Shown one piece after another: positions 40,946-48,210 of a DNA stretch of 64,000 bases. The DNA lies in assembly GCF_030161575.1 (NCBI RefSeq), contig NZ_BSUL01000001.1, positions 3,081,809 through 3,145,808 of the forward strand. Reading direction: 5' to 3'. Position numbers and translations under genes: made by a program. The notes beneath the pieces are model-generated. The model was not told where the DNA came from and did no database searches. It saw only the letters and a list, made by a program, of their open reading frames with translations. Origin of the DNA: Arenivirga flava. GTDB taxonomy: Bacteria > Actinomycetota > Actinomycetes > Actinomycetales > Microbacteriaceae. Each line of letters starts with the position of its first letter. Within the stretch, counting starts at the first letter, position 1.

Positions 40946-41922
40946 CCGCCGCCCCGGACGGCCGAGCGGATGCGGCGCCGAGCGTCCCCGCGGACCGAGC
41001 GGATGCGAGCACGCCGCAGCCGTCGGCCGCGCCGCACACGCAGCCGGCCGCACCCGCGGCGCCGAGCGTCGGCGTCGTCTCGCTGAGCCAGGGCACCCGC
41101 CCCGACGATCTGCGCCACGGCCTCGAGACCCTGCTCGCGCAGACCGGCGTCGAGCTCGACATCGTGGTGGTCGGCAACGGCTGGGCTCCCGTCGGCCTGC
41201 CCGAGGGCGTCCGCGGGCTGCACCTGCCCGAGAACCTCGGCATCTCCGCCGGCCGCAACCGCGGCGTCGACGCGGTGTCGGGGGAGTGGGTCTTCTTCCT
41301 CGACGACGACGCGAGCCTGCCGAGCCCGACCTTCCTCGCCGACGCGATCGCCCTCATCCGCTCGGATCCGTCGATCGGCCTGCTGCAGCCGCGCGTCGTC
41401 GACCCCGAGGGCCGAGCGAACCCGCGGCGCTGGATCCCGCGCATCCGCAAGGGTGAGGCCACCGACTCCGGCCCCGTGTTCTCGGTCTGGGAGGGTGCGA
41501 CCCTGCTGCCCCGAGCGGTCTTCGACCGGACGGGCGGATGGGCGGCGCCCTTCTTCTACGCGCACGAGGGCGTCGAGCTGGCCTGGCGGGTCTGGGATCA
41601 GGGCCTGCGCGCCTGGTACGCCGGCGACCTCGTGGCGCACCACCCCGCCATCGACCCCGCCCGGCACGACTACTACTACCGGCTCAACGCCCGCAACCGG
41701 GTGTGGCTGGCCAAGCGCAACCTGCCGTGGGTGCTCGCGCCGATCTACGTGGGCAGCTGGACGGCCATCCAGGTGCTGCGCTGGGCGCGCCGCCCGGAAC
41801 AGCTGCGCGCCTGGTTCGGCGGCTGGGCGGAGGGATGGCGCGAGACGCCGCCCGGACGGCGCCGTATCTCTTGGGTAACGGTCGCACGCATGTTCAGGGC
41901 CGGTCGAGGACCGATCATTTAA
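40942..41922 (+). CDS. GT2 glycosyltransferase
   Basis: 326 residues from TTG 40942, overlapping the previous stop (TTGA). The first 40 residues are an Ala/Pro-rich disordered lead. The GT2 domain follows: GVVSLSQGTRPDDLRHGLETL, NLGISAGRNRGVDAVSG, the metal-binding EWVFFLDDDASLP, and FFYAHEGVELAWRVWDQG. It resembles rhamnosyl/galactosyl-type transferases of wall polymers. The lead codes for two of the GAGCGGATGC 10-mers. Third gene of the operon. Confidence 0.86.
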   Translation: MTAAPDGRADAAPSVPADRADASTPQPSAAPHTQPAAPAAPSVGVVSLSQGTRPDDLRHGLETLLAQTGVELDIVVVGNGWAPVGLPEGVRGLHLPENLGISAGRNRGVDAVSGEWVFFLDDDASLPSPTFLADAIALIRSDPSIGLLQPRVVDPEGRANPRRWIPRIRKGEATDSGPVFSVWEGATLLPRAVFDRTGGWAAPFFYAHEGVELAWRVWDQGLRAWYAGDLVAHHPAIDPARHDYYYRLNARNRVWLAKRNLPWVLAPIYVGSWTAIQVLRWARRPEQLRAWFGGWAEGWRETPPGRRRISWVTVARMFRAGRGPII

Positions 41923-41956
41923 TCTGGTGCCTCCCCACGTTCGACTGGAGTTCACC

Positions 41957-43243
41957 ATGCCCTTCCGCCGCGATCTGGCCACGGCGCGCAAGCTGGTCGT
42001 CGAGGCGCTGCACGCGCGGCGGCTGCAGCGCCGGCTCTGGCCCCTCTACCGCGAGCGCGAGCGGCTCGAGCGGGGCGAGGCCGAGGTGGTGGTCTACTTC
42101 GCCGACAGCGACGTGAACATGTACCAGATCCGCCAGTGGTACGCACCGCTGGCCGAGTTGCACAGGACGCATCCGGTGACGATCATCGCCCGGCACCCGA
42201 CGGCCGCGCTCGCGCTGCTGCAGGAGTCGCCGGTGCCCATCGTCTACGCCAGGAAGGTGGCCCAGCTCGAGGACTTCATCGACAAGCAGGAGCTGCGCGT
42301 CGTCCTCTACGTCAACCAGAACGCCAAGAACTTCCAGATGATGCGCTACGGGCGCATGTGGCACGTGTTCATCAACCACGGCGAGTCCGACAAGATGTAC
42401 ATGACCACCAACCAGTTCAAGGCGTACGACTACGCCTTCGTGGCCGGCGACGCGGCGCTCGAGCGGCTCGGCAGGGTGCTCTGGGACTACGACTTCGACA
42501 AGCGCGCGATCCCGATCGGCCGCCCGCAGGCGGACCACTTCGCCGGCGCGCTGCCCTACGAGCCCGACGACCGCACGGTGGTGCTCTACGCCCCCACGTG
42601 GGAGGGCGACCGACCGGCGGCGGCGTACGGCTCCATCGCCACGCACGGTCGCGAGCTGGTGCGCGCGCTCACCGCGACGGGACGCCATCGCGTGATCTAC
42701 CGCCCGCACCCGCGCAGCGGCGTGCTCGACGAGGAGTACGGACGCGCGCACCGCGAGATCGTCGCCGAGCTCGCGCGCGCGAACGCCGCCGATCCGGGCG
42801 CGCAGCACGTCTTCGACGACGGCCCCGAGATGGGCTGGCAGCTCGCCGCCGCCGACATCGCGGTCTGCGACATCTCGGCGATGGTCTACGACCGCCTCGC
42901 CACCGGCAAGCCGATCATGGTGACCCGGCCCGCGCATCCGGAGGCCAGCGTCGACGAGTCGGGCTACCTCGGTGCCGCCGAGTGGCTCACGGTCGAGGGC
43001 GCAGCGGATGCGGTGGCCGAGCTCGATCGTGTGATCGGCAGCAGCGACGCGCAGGAGCGCCTGCAGCACTGGGTGCACCGGCACTTCGGCGACACGGCCC
43101 CCGGCGCCGCCACCGCGCGGTTCCACGCGGCGATCGAGCGTCTCCTGGAAGCCTGGGATCGTCATGCCCGCCTGCACGATGCCACGGACGTGCCGACCGC
43201 GTCGGACCCGTCGTCGCAGCATCCGCTCCGTCAGGCCGGCTGA
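41957..43243 (+). CDS. CDP-glycerol glycerophosphotransferase-family protein (TagF/TagB-like)
   Basis: 428 residues from ATG 41957 (GGAG upstream). Family features: VFINHGESDKMYMTTNQFKAYDYAFVAG, VLYAPTWEGD, YRPHPRSG and ADIAVCDISAMVYDRLATGKPIMV, the nucleotide-polyol phosphate binding blocks. The family transfers glycerol phosphate or related polyol phosphates from CDP carriers to build teichoic-acid-type polymers. The protein is short, as in priming enzymes and many actinobacterial members. Works with the CDP-alcohol transferase and GT2 genes upstream. Confidence 0.87.
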   Translation: MPFRRDLATARKLVVEALHARRLQRRLWPLYRERERLERGEAEVVVYFADSDVNMYQIRQWYAPLAELHRTHPVTIIARHPTAALALLQESPVPIVYARKVAQLEDFIDKQELRVVLYVNQNAKNFQMMRYGRMWHVFINHGESDKMYMTTNQFKAYDYAFVAGDAALERLGRVLWDYDFDKRAIPIGRPQADHFAGALPYEPDDRTVVLYAPTWEGDRPAAAYGSIATHGRELVRALTATGRHRVIYRPHPRSGVLDEEYGRAHREIVAELARANAADPGAQHVFDDGPEMGWQLAAADIAVCDISAMVYDRLATGKPIMVTRPAHPEASVDESGYLGAAEWLTVEGAADAVAELDRVIGSSDAQERLQHWVHRHFGDTAPGAATARFHAAIERLLEAWDRHARLHDATDVPTASDPSSQHPLRQAG

Positions 43244-43264
43244 GTCGGGCTCACGCCGGCCGAG

Positions 43265-44137
43265 CTAGGACCGCTCCCGCTTGCGGCGGCCGGGGAGGAG
43301 CGCCCTGCGAGGCGCGAGGTCGCGCTGCTTCCGCTCCCGCGGGGCCTTCGTCTCGATCGCGAGCGCGTCGGGGAACACGTCGGCAGGCGGGCCGAACGCC
43401 GTGCGCGAGGCCGCGATCACGCGCCGGCCCAGGATGAGGTTGCCGCTGCCGCCGATCGCCGCGCCGATGCCGAACGGCACGAGCCGGCCGATCGCGCCGG
43501 CACCGGTGTTGGCCGCGAAGCGTCGCAGGAAGGCGTTGCGCAGCTGATCGCCGATCGGCCCGAACGCCGTGCGCGGCAGCCTCTGCGCCAGGGTGCTGCC
43601 CCAGTAGCCGCTCATGCCGACGCCGCTGCCGGTGGCCTGCGCGGTGAGGTGCTTCACCAGCTCGACGCCCGGTCCGCCCATGATCATCGTCATGACGAGC
43701 GCGCGGGCCCGTGTCGGATCCTCCAGCGCGATGCCGTGCAGCTCGGTGATGGACTGGGCGTAGAGCGCACTCGCCTCGAGGAAGCCGGCCGTCTCGACGC
43801 CGGTGAGGGCGAGCGCGGCGCCGGTGCCGAGCCCGGGCACGGCGGCGCTCGCGCCGACCGCCGCTCCGCCCGTGGTGACGGCGGCGAGGTAGCGGCGCTC
43901 GAGGATGCGCGCGATCTCGGCAGGGCTCGCATCCGGCTTGGCGCGACGGATGCTGCGCAGGTGGGCGAGCACGGCCGGCCGGTGCACGCTGAGCAGCTTG
44001 TCGACCCAGCCGCCGAGGCGCTCGGCCATCGGGTCCTGCGGCGGGCGCAGGTCGAAGTCCGGCATGTCGTGCGGTTGCGGTCCGCCGGATGCGATCGGCG
44101 GCACGATCGGGCGGATCGGCTCCTGGGGCTGGGACAT
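43265..44137 (-). CDS. Glycine-rich hydrophobic protein of unknown function
   Basis: 290 residues from ATG 44137 (AGGAGGAGC upstream). Pro-rich start, a helix LGGWVDKLLSVHRPAVLAHLRSIRR, then Gly/Ala-rich hydrophobic stretches (VTTGGAAVGASAAVPGLGTGAALALTG; VPFGIGAAIGGSGNLILG) and a very basic C terminus. The hydrophobic parts look membrane-associated rather than clear transmembrane helices. A distant resemblance to EcsC-type proteins is possible. Divergent from an ABC exporter, sharing the motif at 44181 in their common upstream region. Confidence 0.65.
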   Translation of the reverse strand: MSQPQEPIRPIVPPIASGGPQPHDMPDFDLRPPQDPMAERLGGWVDKLLSVHRPAVLAHLRSIRRAKPDASPAEIARILERRYLAAVTTGGAAVGASAAVPGLGTGAALALTGVETAGFLEASALYAQSITELHGIALEDPTRARALVMTMIMGGPGVELVKHLTAQATGSGVGMSGYWGSTLAQRLPRTAFGPIGDQLRNAFLRRFAANTGAGAIGRLVPFGIGAAIGGSGNLILGRRVIAASRTAFGPPADVFPDALAIETKAPRERKQRDLAPRRALLPGRRKRERS

Positions 44138-44180
44138 GCTCCTCCTGGTTCGGGTGATGCACACGCTACGAGGACGGGAT

Positions 44181-44197
44181 GCATGACAGATGTCACA
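44181..44197. promoter_or_regulatory. TGTGACATCYGTCA motif, copy 1
   Basis: On the minus strand TGTGACATCTGTCATGC matches TGTGACATCCGTCACGC at 62117-62133 at 15 of 17 positions. The core TGAC-N4-GTCA is an inverted repeat. It is 80 bp upstream of the ABC ATPase gene. A response-regulator site is the likely function. Confidence 0.55.
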
Positions 44198-44276
44198 CGT
44201 CCGCATGCCGCCTGACACTGGCCTGAGCGCACCTCAGGAAGCCAAGCTGGAGATCACTCAGAGGAGGGAGCGCCGC

Positions 44277-45197
44277 ATGGCGAGACGAGGATCACCCATC
44301 GAGGTCAGGAACCTCACCAAGCAGTACGGGAGCGCGCGGGCCGTCGACGACCTGAGCTTCACGGTCGAGCCGGGCCGGGTCACCGGCTTCCTCGGCCCGA
44401 ACGGCGCGGGCAAGACCACGACGCTGCGCAGCCTGCTGGGGCTCATCCGCCCCACCTCCGGCTCCGCGACGATCGGCGGCAAGCGCTACGCGGAGCTCGA
44501 CAGCCCGCTCACCACGGTCGGCGCCGCCCTCGAGGCGAACAGCTTCCACCCCTCGCGCAGCGGTCGCGGGCACCTCGCCATCCAGGCGAAGGCCGCGGGC
44601 GTACCAGCGGCCCGCGTGGACGAGGTGCTGCTGCGCGTCGGCCTCGCCGAGGCCGGCTCGCGCAAGGTCGGCGGCTACAGCCTCGGCATGCGCCAGCGCC
44701 TCGGCCTCGCCGGAGCACTGCTCGGCGACCCGTCGGTGCTCGTGCTCGACGAGCCGATCAACGGGCTCGACCCGGAGGGCATCCGCTGGATGCGCTCGTT
44801 CCTCAAGGTGCTCGCCGAGGAGGGGCGCACGGTGCTGATCAGCTCGCACCTGCTCAGCGAGGTGCAGCAGACGGTCGACGAGCTCGTCATCATCGCGAAG
44901 GGCCGGCTCGCCTACCAGGGCGACCTGGCCGGCCTCGCCGGCGAGACCACCGTCACGGTCGACGCCCCGCGCCGGGCCGAGCTGCAGGCGGCGCTCGCGC
45001 CGCACGCCGCGGTGCAGCCGCTGCCGAACGGTCTCGTCGTCACTGGCCTCGACGCCGAGCAGGTCGGCGCGCACGCCTTCGCCGCGGGCATCCCGCTGAG
45101 CGCTCTGAGCACGACCGCGAGCGGGCTCGAGGACGTCTTCCTGAACCTCGTGACCGGCGAGCATACGACCACCGCGATGGAAGGAGCGGGGCGATGA
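44277..45197 (+). CDS. ABC-2 type exporter ATPase
   Basis: 306 residues from ATG 44277 (GAGGAGGGAG upstream). Walker A GPNGAGKTTT, signature YSLGMRQRLGLAGAL, Walker B VLVLDEPINGLDPEG, followed by a C-terminal domain and the family ending TASGLEDVFLNL. This DrrA/BcrA-like type energises export of peptides, antibiotics or lipids. Coupled to the permease by an ATGA overlap. The shared upstream motif at 44181 suggests control by a response regulator related to, or the same as, that at 60310. Confidence 0.9.
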   Translation: MARRGSPIEVRNLTKQYGSARAVDDLSFTVEPGRVTGFLGPNGAGKTTTLRSLLGLIRPTSGSATIGGKRYAELDSPLTTVGAALEANSFHPSRSGRGHLAIQAKAAGVPAARVDEVLLRVGLAEAGSRKVGGYSLGMRQRLGLAGALLGDPSVLVLDEPINGLDPEGIRWMRSFLKVLAEEGRTVLISSHLLSEVQQTVDELVIIAKGRLAYQGDLAGLAGETTVTVDAPRRAELQAALAPHAAVQPLPNGLVVTGLDAEQVGAHAFAAGIPLSALSTTASGLEDVFLNLVTGEHTTTAMEGAGR

Positions 45198-45994
45198 CCC
45201 TCATCCGCTCGATCAGCGCCGAGAGCGCGAAGCTCTTCGGCCTCAAGACCTGGTGGATCCTGCTGCTCGTCATGGTGGCGTACGTGGGCGCCTTCGCGGC
45301 CGGCATGGCCGCGATCTTCGGTGGTCTGCTCGGCGGCGATCAGCCGATCGAGGGCATCGCGGTCGCCGAGCTCGTCTACAGCCTGGGCAGCACGATCGCC
45401 TACGCCTTCCCGGTGCTCGTCGGCGCCTTCATCGTCACAGCGGAGTTCCGTCACGGCACCCTCACGCCCACCTTCCTCGCCACGCCGTCCCGTGCGGTCG
45501 TGCTCTCGGGCAAGGTCGTCGTCGCGGCGATCGTCGGCGCGGTCTTCGGCCTCGGCATCGTGCTCGCCTCGGTGGTGCCGGGTGCCGCGGTGCTCGGGGC
45601 GACGGGCGCCGAGACCGGGCTGGACGACCCCGACGTGTGGCTGATCATGGCGCGCACCGTGCTCGCCATGGCGATCTGGGCGGTGCTCGGCCTGGGGCTC
45701 GGCTCGGTGTTCCGCAACCAGGTGGTCGTCATCGTGATCGTGCTCGCGTTCACGCAGTTCCTCGAGCCCACCCTGCGCGTCGCGCTCGGCTTCACCGACC
45801 TCAACGCGAGCGTCGGGCAGTTCCTGCCGGGCGCCGCGGGCGACGCGCTCGTCGGGGGCAGCTCCTTCAACGCCATGATGGGCGGCGGGGGCGACCAGCT
45901 CGACTGGTGGCAGGGCGGGCTGGTGCTCGGCGGCATGGCCGCGGTGCTCGTGCTCATCGGGGCGCTGACCACCTGGCGACGCGACGTCGACTGA
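45194..45994 (+). CDS. ABC-2 type exporter permease
   Basis: 266 residues with six membrane helices: WWILLLVMVAYVGAFAAGMAAIF, the loop AEFRHGTLTPTFLATPSR typical of ABC-2 permeases, and later helices ending LGGMAAVLVLIGALTTWRRD. It forms the exporter with the ATPase upstream. Substrate unknown; bacitracin- or lantibiotic-type resistance is common for the family. Confidence 0.88.
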   Translation: MTLIRSISAESAKLFGLKTWWILLLVMVAYVGAFAAGMAAIFGGLLGGDQPIEGIAVAELVYSLGSTIAYAFPVLVGAFIVTAEFRHGTLTPTFLATPSRAVVLSGKVVVAAIVGAVFGLGIVLASVVPGAAVLGATGAETGLDDPDVWLIMARTVLAMAIWAVLGLGLGSVFRNQVVVIVIVLAFTQFLEPTLRVALGFTDLNASVGQFLPGAAGDALVGGSSFNAMMGGGGDQLDWWQGGLVLGGMAAVLVLIGALTTWRRDVD

Positions 45995-46041
45995 CGGTCC
46001 TGGCGTGCATCCGCTCGACTGACGACGCGCGCGGATGCACG

Positions 46042-46079
46042 GGACGGGGCGGATCGCGCACGGCGCGTCCGCCCCGTCC
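46042..46079 (+). terminator. Hairpin terminator after the ABC exporter
   Basis: GGACGGGGCGGA and TCCGCCCCGTCC flank an inner partial stem, about 50 bases after the permease stop and before the iron-regulated promoter. Confidence 0.7.
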
Positions 46080-46113
46080 GCCGTTCCCGGGCCGACCTCC
46101 TCGGAACTGGGAT

Positions 46114-46133
46114 AGGTTAGGAGTTCCTAACCT
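46114..46133 (+). promoter_or_regulatory. DtxR/IdeR-type iron box upstream of htaA
   Basis: AGGTTAGGA-GT-TCCTAACCT is a perfect 9-bp inverted repeat and matches the DtxR box family. It ends 20 bp before the start codon of the HtaA gene, where a repressor would block transcription when iron is ample. Confidence 0.75.
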
Positions 46134-46153
46134 CTCGCAGTCCTGGAGCCCCC

Positions 46154-46990
46154 ATGCGCCCCCACCGCCTCCGTCACTCCGCGCCCGTCCTCGCGACGGC
46201 CCTGCTCGGCGGCGCGCTGCTCCTGCCCGCGTCGACCGTCGCTGCGGCGATGGAGGCGCCGACCGAGGGCTGCACCGTCGCCGACGCGAGCATCACCTGG
46301 GGCTTCAAGGAGTCGTTCCGCTCCTACATCTCCGGCTCGATCGCCAAGGGCACCTGGGAGGTGCTCGACGGCGCGACCTACGAGACGCCGTCCTTCGGCT
46401 TCAGCGGAGGCACGGGCACGGCGGACGCGGAGGCCGGCACGGGCTCGATCGCGTTCGGCGGTGCCATCCGCTTCACCGGGCACGGCGGCCTGCTCGACAC
46501 GACCGTCGCCAACCCCACGATCGAGCTGACCGGACCGGATGCGGGCCGCCTGCTGCTCGATCTGCGCAGCGTGCCGATGGAGGCCGCGATGGCCGGGCAG
46601 ACCGACGCCGAGACGCTGATCCAGGTGCCCTTCGCCGATCTCGACCTCTCCGGCGCGACGATCGTGCAGGACGGCGGGACGCTGACCATCGGCGGCGACG
46701 CCGTACCCGCCGCGATCACCGCCGAGGGCTTCGAGGCGTTCGGCAGCTACGAGGCCGGCACGGCGCTCGACCCGCTGACCTTCAGTGCGACGGGCACGTG
46801 CGCGGTTCCGACCGCCGCCGAGGCGACCGAGCCGTTGCCGGCCGCGTCGGAGGGGCCGGCGCTGGCGGCCGGTGACGACGACGTGCCGTCGCCCGGGCTC
46901 ATCATCGCCATCGTCGGCGGCCTGATCGCCCTCGCCGGCGGAGTGACCGCGGCCATCGTCGCCGGCCGCAGGAAGTCCGGGGCGGCGTGA
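46154..46990 (+). CDS. htaA: HtaA-domain heme-binding surface protein
   Basis: 278 residues. Signal peptide (VLATALLGGALLLPASTVAAA), one HtaA domain beginning CTVADASITWGFKESFRSYISG and ending about residue 220, then a linker and membrane anchor LIIAIVGGLIALAGGVTAAIVAGRRK. HtaA domains bind heme at the cell surface and pass it to HmuT. No LPxTG motif, so it is held by the C-terminal helix. The iron box at 46114 predicts induction by iron starvation. hmuT follows and overlaps its end. Confidence 0.87.
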   Translation: MRPHRLRHSAPVLATALLGGALLLPASTVAAAMEAPTEGCTVADASITWGFKESFRSYISGSIAKGTWEVLDGATYETPSFGFSGGTGTADAEAGTGSIAFGGAIRFTGHGGLLDTTVANPTIELTGPDAGRLLLDLRSVPMEAAMAGQTDAETLIQVPFADLDLSGATIVQDGGTLTIGGDAVPAAITAEGFEAFGSYEAGTALDPLTFSATGTCAVPTAAEATEPLPAASEGPALAAGDDDVPSPGLIIAIVGGLIALAGGVTAAIVAGRRKSGAA

Positions 46991-48086
46991 TGCGGCGCAC
47001 GGCGGGCATCCCCTCGGGATCCTCGCGATCGTCGCGCTGGCCGCCTGCGCCGGCCCGTCCGGCAGCGGGCCGCTCGAGGCCGTCGCCGAGCAGCCGCGGG
47101 TGCCGCTCAGCGAGCTCGCTACCCTCGACGATCCCGGGGCGTACGTGGGGGAGTCGACCGCTCTCGTCGCCGACGCCGCCATCGAGCCGGTGCTCGACGA
47201 CCCGCGGCCCGAGCTGCCGGTGACGATCGCCTCGCACGACCTGGCGGGCGATGTGGAGGTCACCGTCGACGACGCCTCGCGCATCATCGCCATGGATCTC
47301 TCCGGGTCGCTCGCCGCGACCGTCTGGGGCCTCGGCCTCGGCGGCTCCCTGGTCGGCCGCGACGTCTCGACGACCTTCCCCGGCAGCGAGGACCTGCCGG
47401 TGGTCACCTCCGGTGGGCACAGCGTCAACGCCGAATCGGTGCTCGGGTTGGACCCTTCCGTCGTGATCACCGACGGCAGCATCGGGCCGAACGACGTGGT
47501 GCTGCAGCTGCGCGATGCCGGCGTGCCGGTGGTCTTCGTCGACACCGCGACGTCGTACGAGGGCGCCGAGCAGCAGGCCCGCGAGGTCGCCGCGGCGCTG
47601 GGCGTGCCGGAGGCGGGGGAGCTGCTCGCCGAGCGCATCCGCTCCGACATCGCGGACGCCGTGCGGCAGATCGCGGCGATCGCTCCGCAGGACGAGTCCG
47701 AACGGCTGCGCATGGCGTTCCTCTACCTGCGCGGCTCGGCGGGCGTCTACTACCTCTTCGGCGAGGAGTCCGGAGCGGATGAGCTCATCACCGCGCTCGG
47801 CGGCATCGACGCGGCGGGCGAGATCGGCTGGACCGGCATGATACCGGCAACGGACGAGGCGTTCACCGAGCTGGACCCGGACCTCATCCTCGTCATGACC
47901 GACGGCCTCGAGTCGGTCGGCGGCGTCGACGGCCTGCTGGCCGAGAAGCCAGCGATCGCCCTGACCGCCGCAGGGGAGCACCGCCGCTTCGTCGACATGG
48001 CCGACGGCCAGGTGCTCTCCTTCGGCCCGCGCTCGGCCGAGGTGCTCGACGCGCTCGCCCGCGCGATCTACGCGCCCGAGGCCTGA
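46990..48086 (+). pseudogene. hmuT: Heme ABC transporter binding lipoprotein HmuT, frameshifted in the signal peptide
   Basis: The body (from 47100) is a full HmuT/BtuF-type binding protein: RIIAMDLSGSLAATVWGLGLG, VVTSGGHSVNAESVLGLDPSVVITDG, LITALGGIDAA. Upstream in that frame the lipoprotein signal LGILAIVALAACAGPSG is encoded, but no start codon exists before the previous stop. The expected start MRRTAGIP (ATG 46990) is one base out of frame. One extra C in the CCCC at 47010-47013 would join them. This is either a sequencing error or a real mutation. No hmuU or hmuV follows. Apart from the shift the gene looks healthy. Confidence 0.8.
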
Positions 48087-48133
48087 GCCTTCCTCCGTTA
48101 CCGTTCCGTGATCGGCGGATGCCCATGCGTCCT

Positions 48134-48152
48134 TAAGGTAAGGCTAAGCTCA
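48134..48152 (+). promoter_or_regulatory. DtxR/IdeR-type iron box upstream of the second HtaA gene
   Basis: TAAGGTAAGGCTAAGCTCA matches the DtxR consensus TTAGGTTAGGCTAACCTAA at about 15 of 19 positions, 58 bp upstream of the gene at 48211. It would give the large HtaA protein its own iron-controlled promoter. Confidence 0.7.
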
Positions 48153-48210
48153 GTGAGGCTGCCCTCACTTCCGGGCGCCGACCCGACTCACAGCACCAGG
48201 AGGTCTTGTC

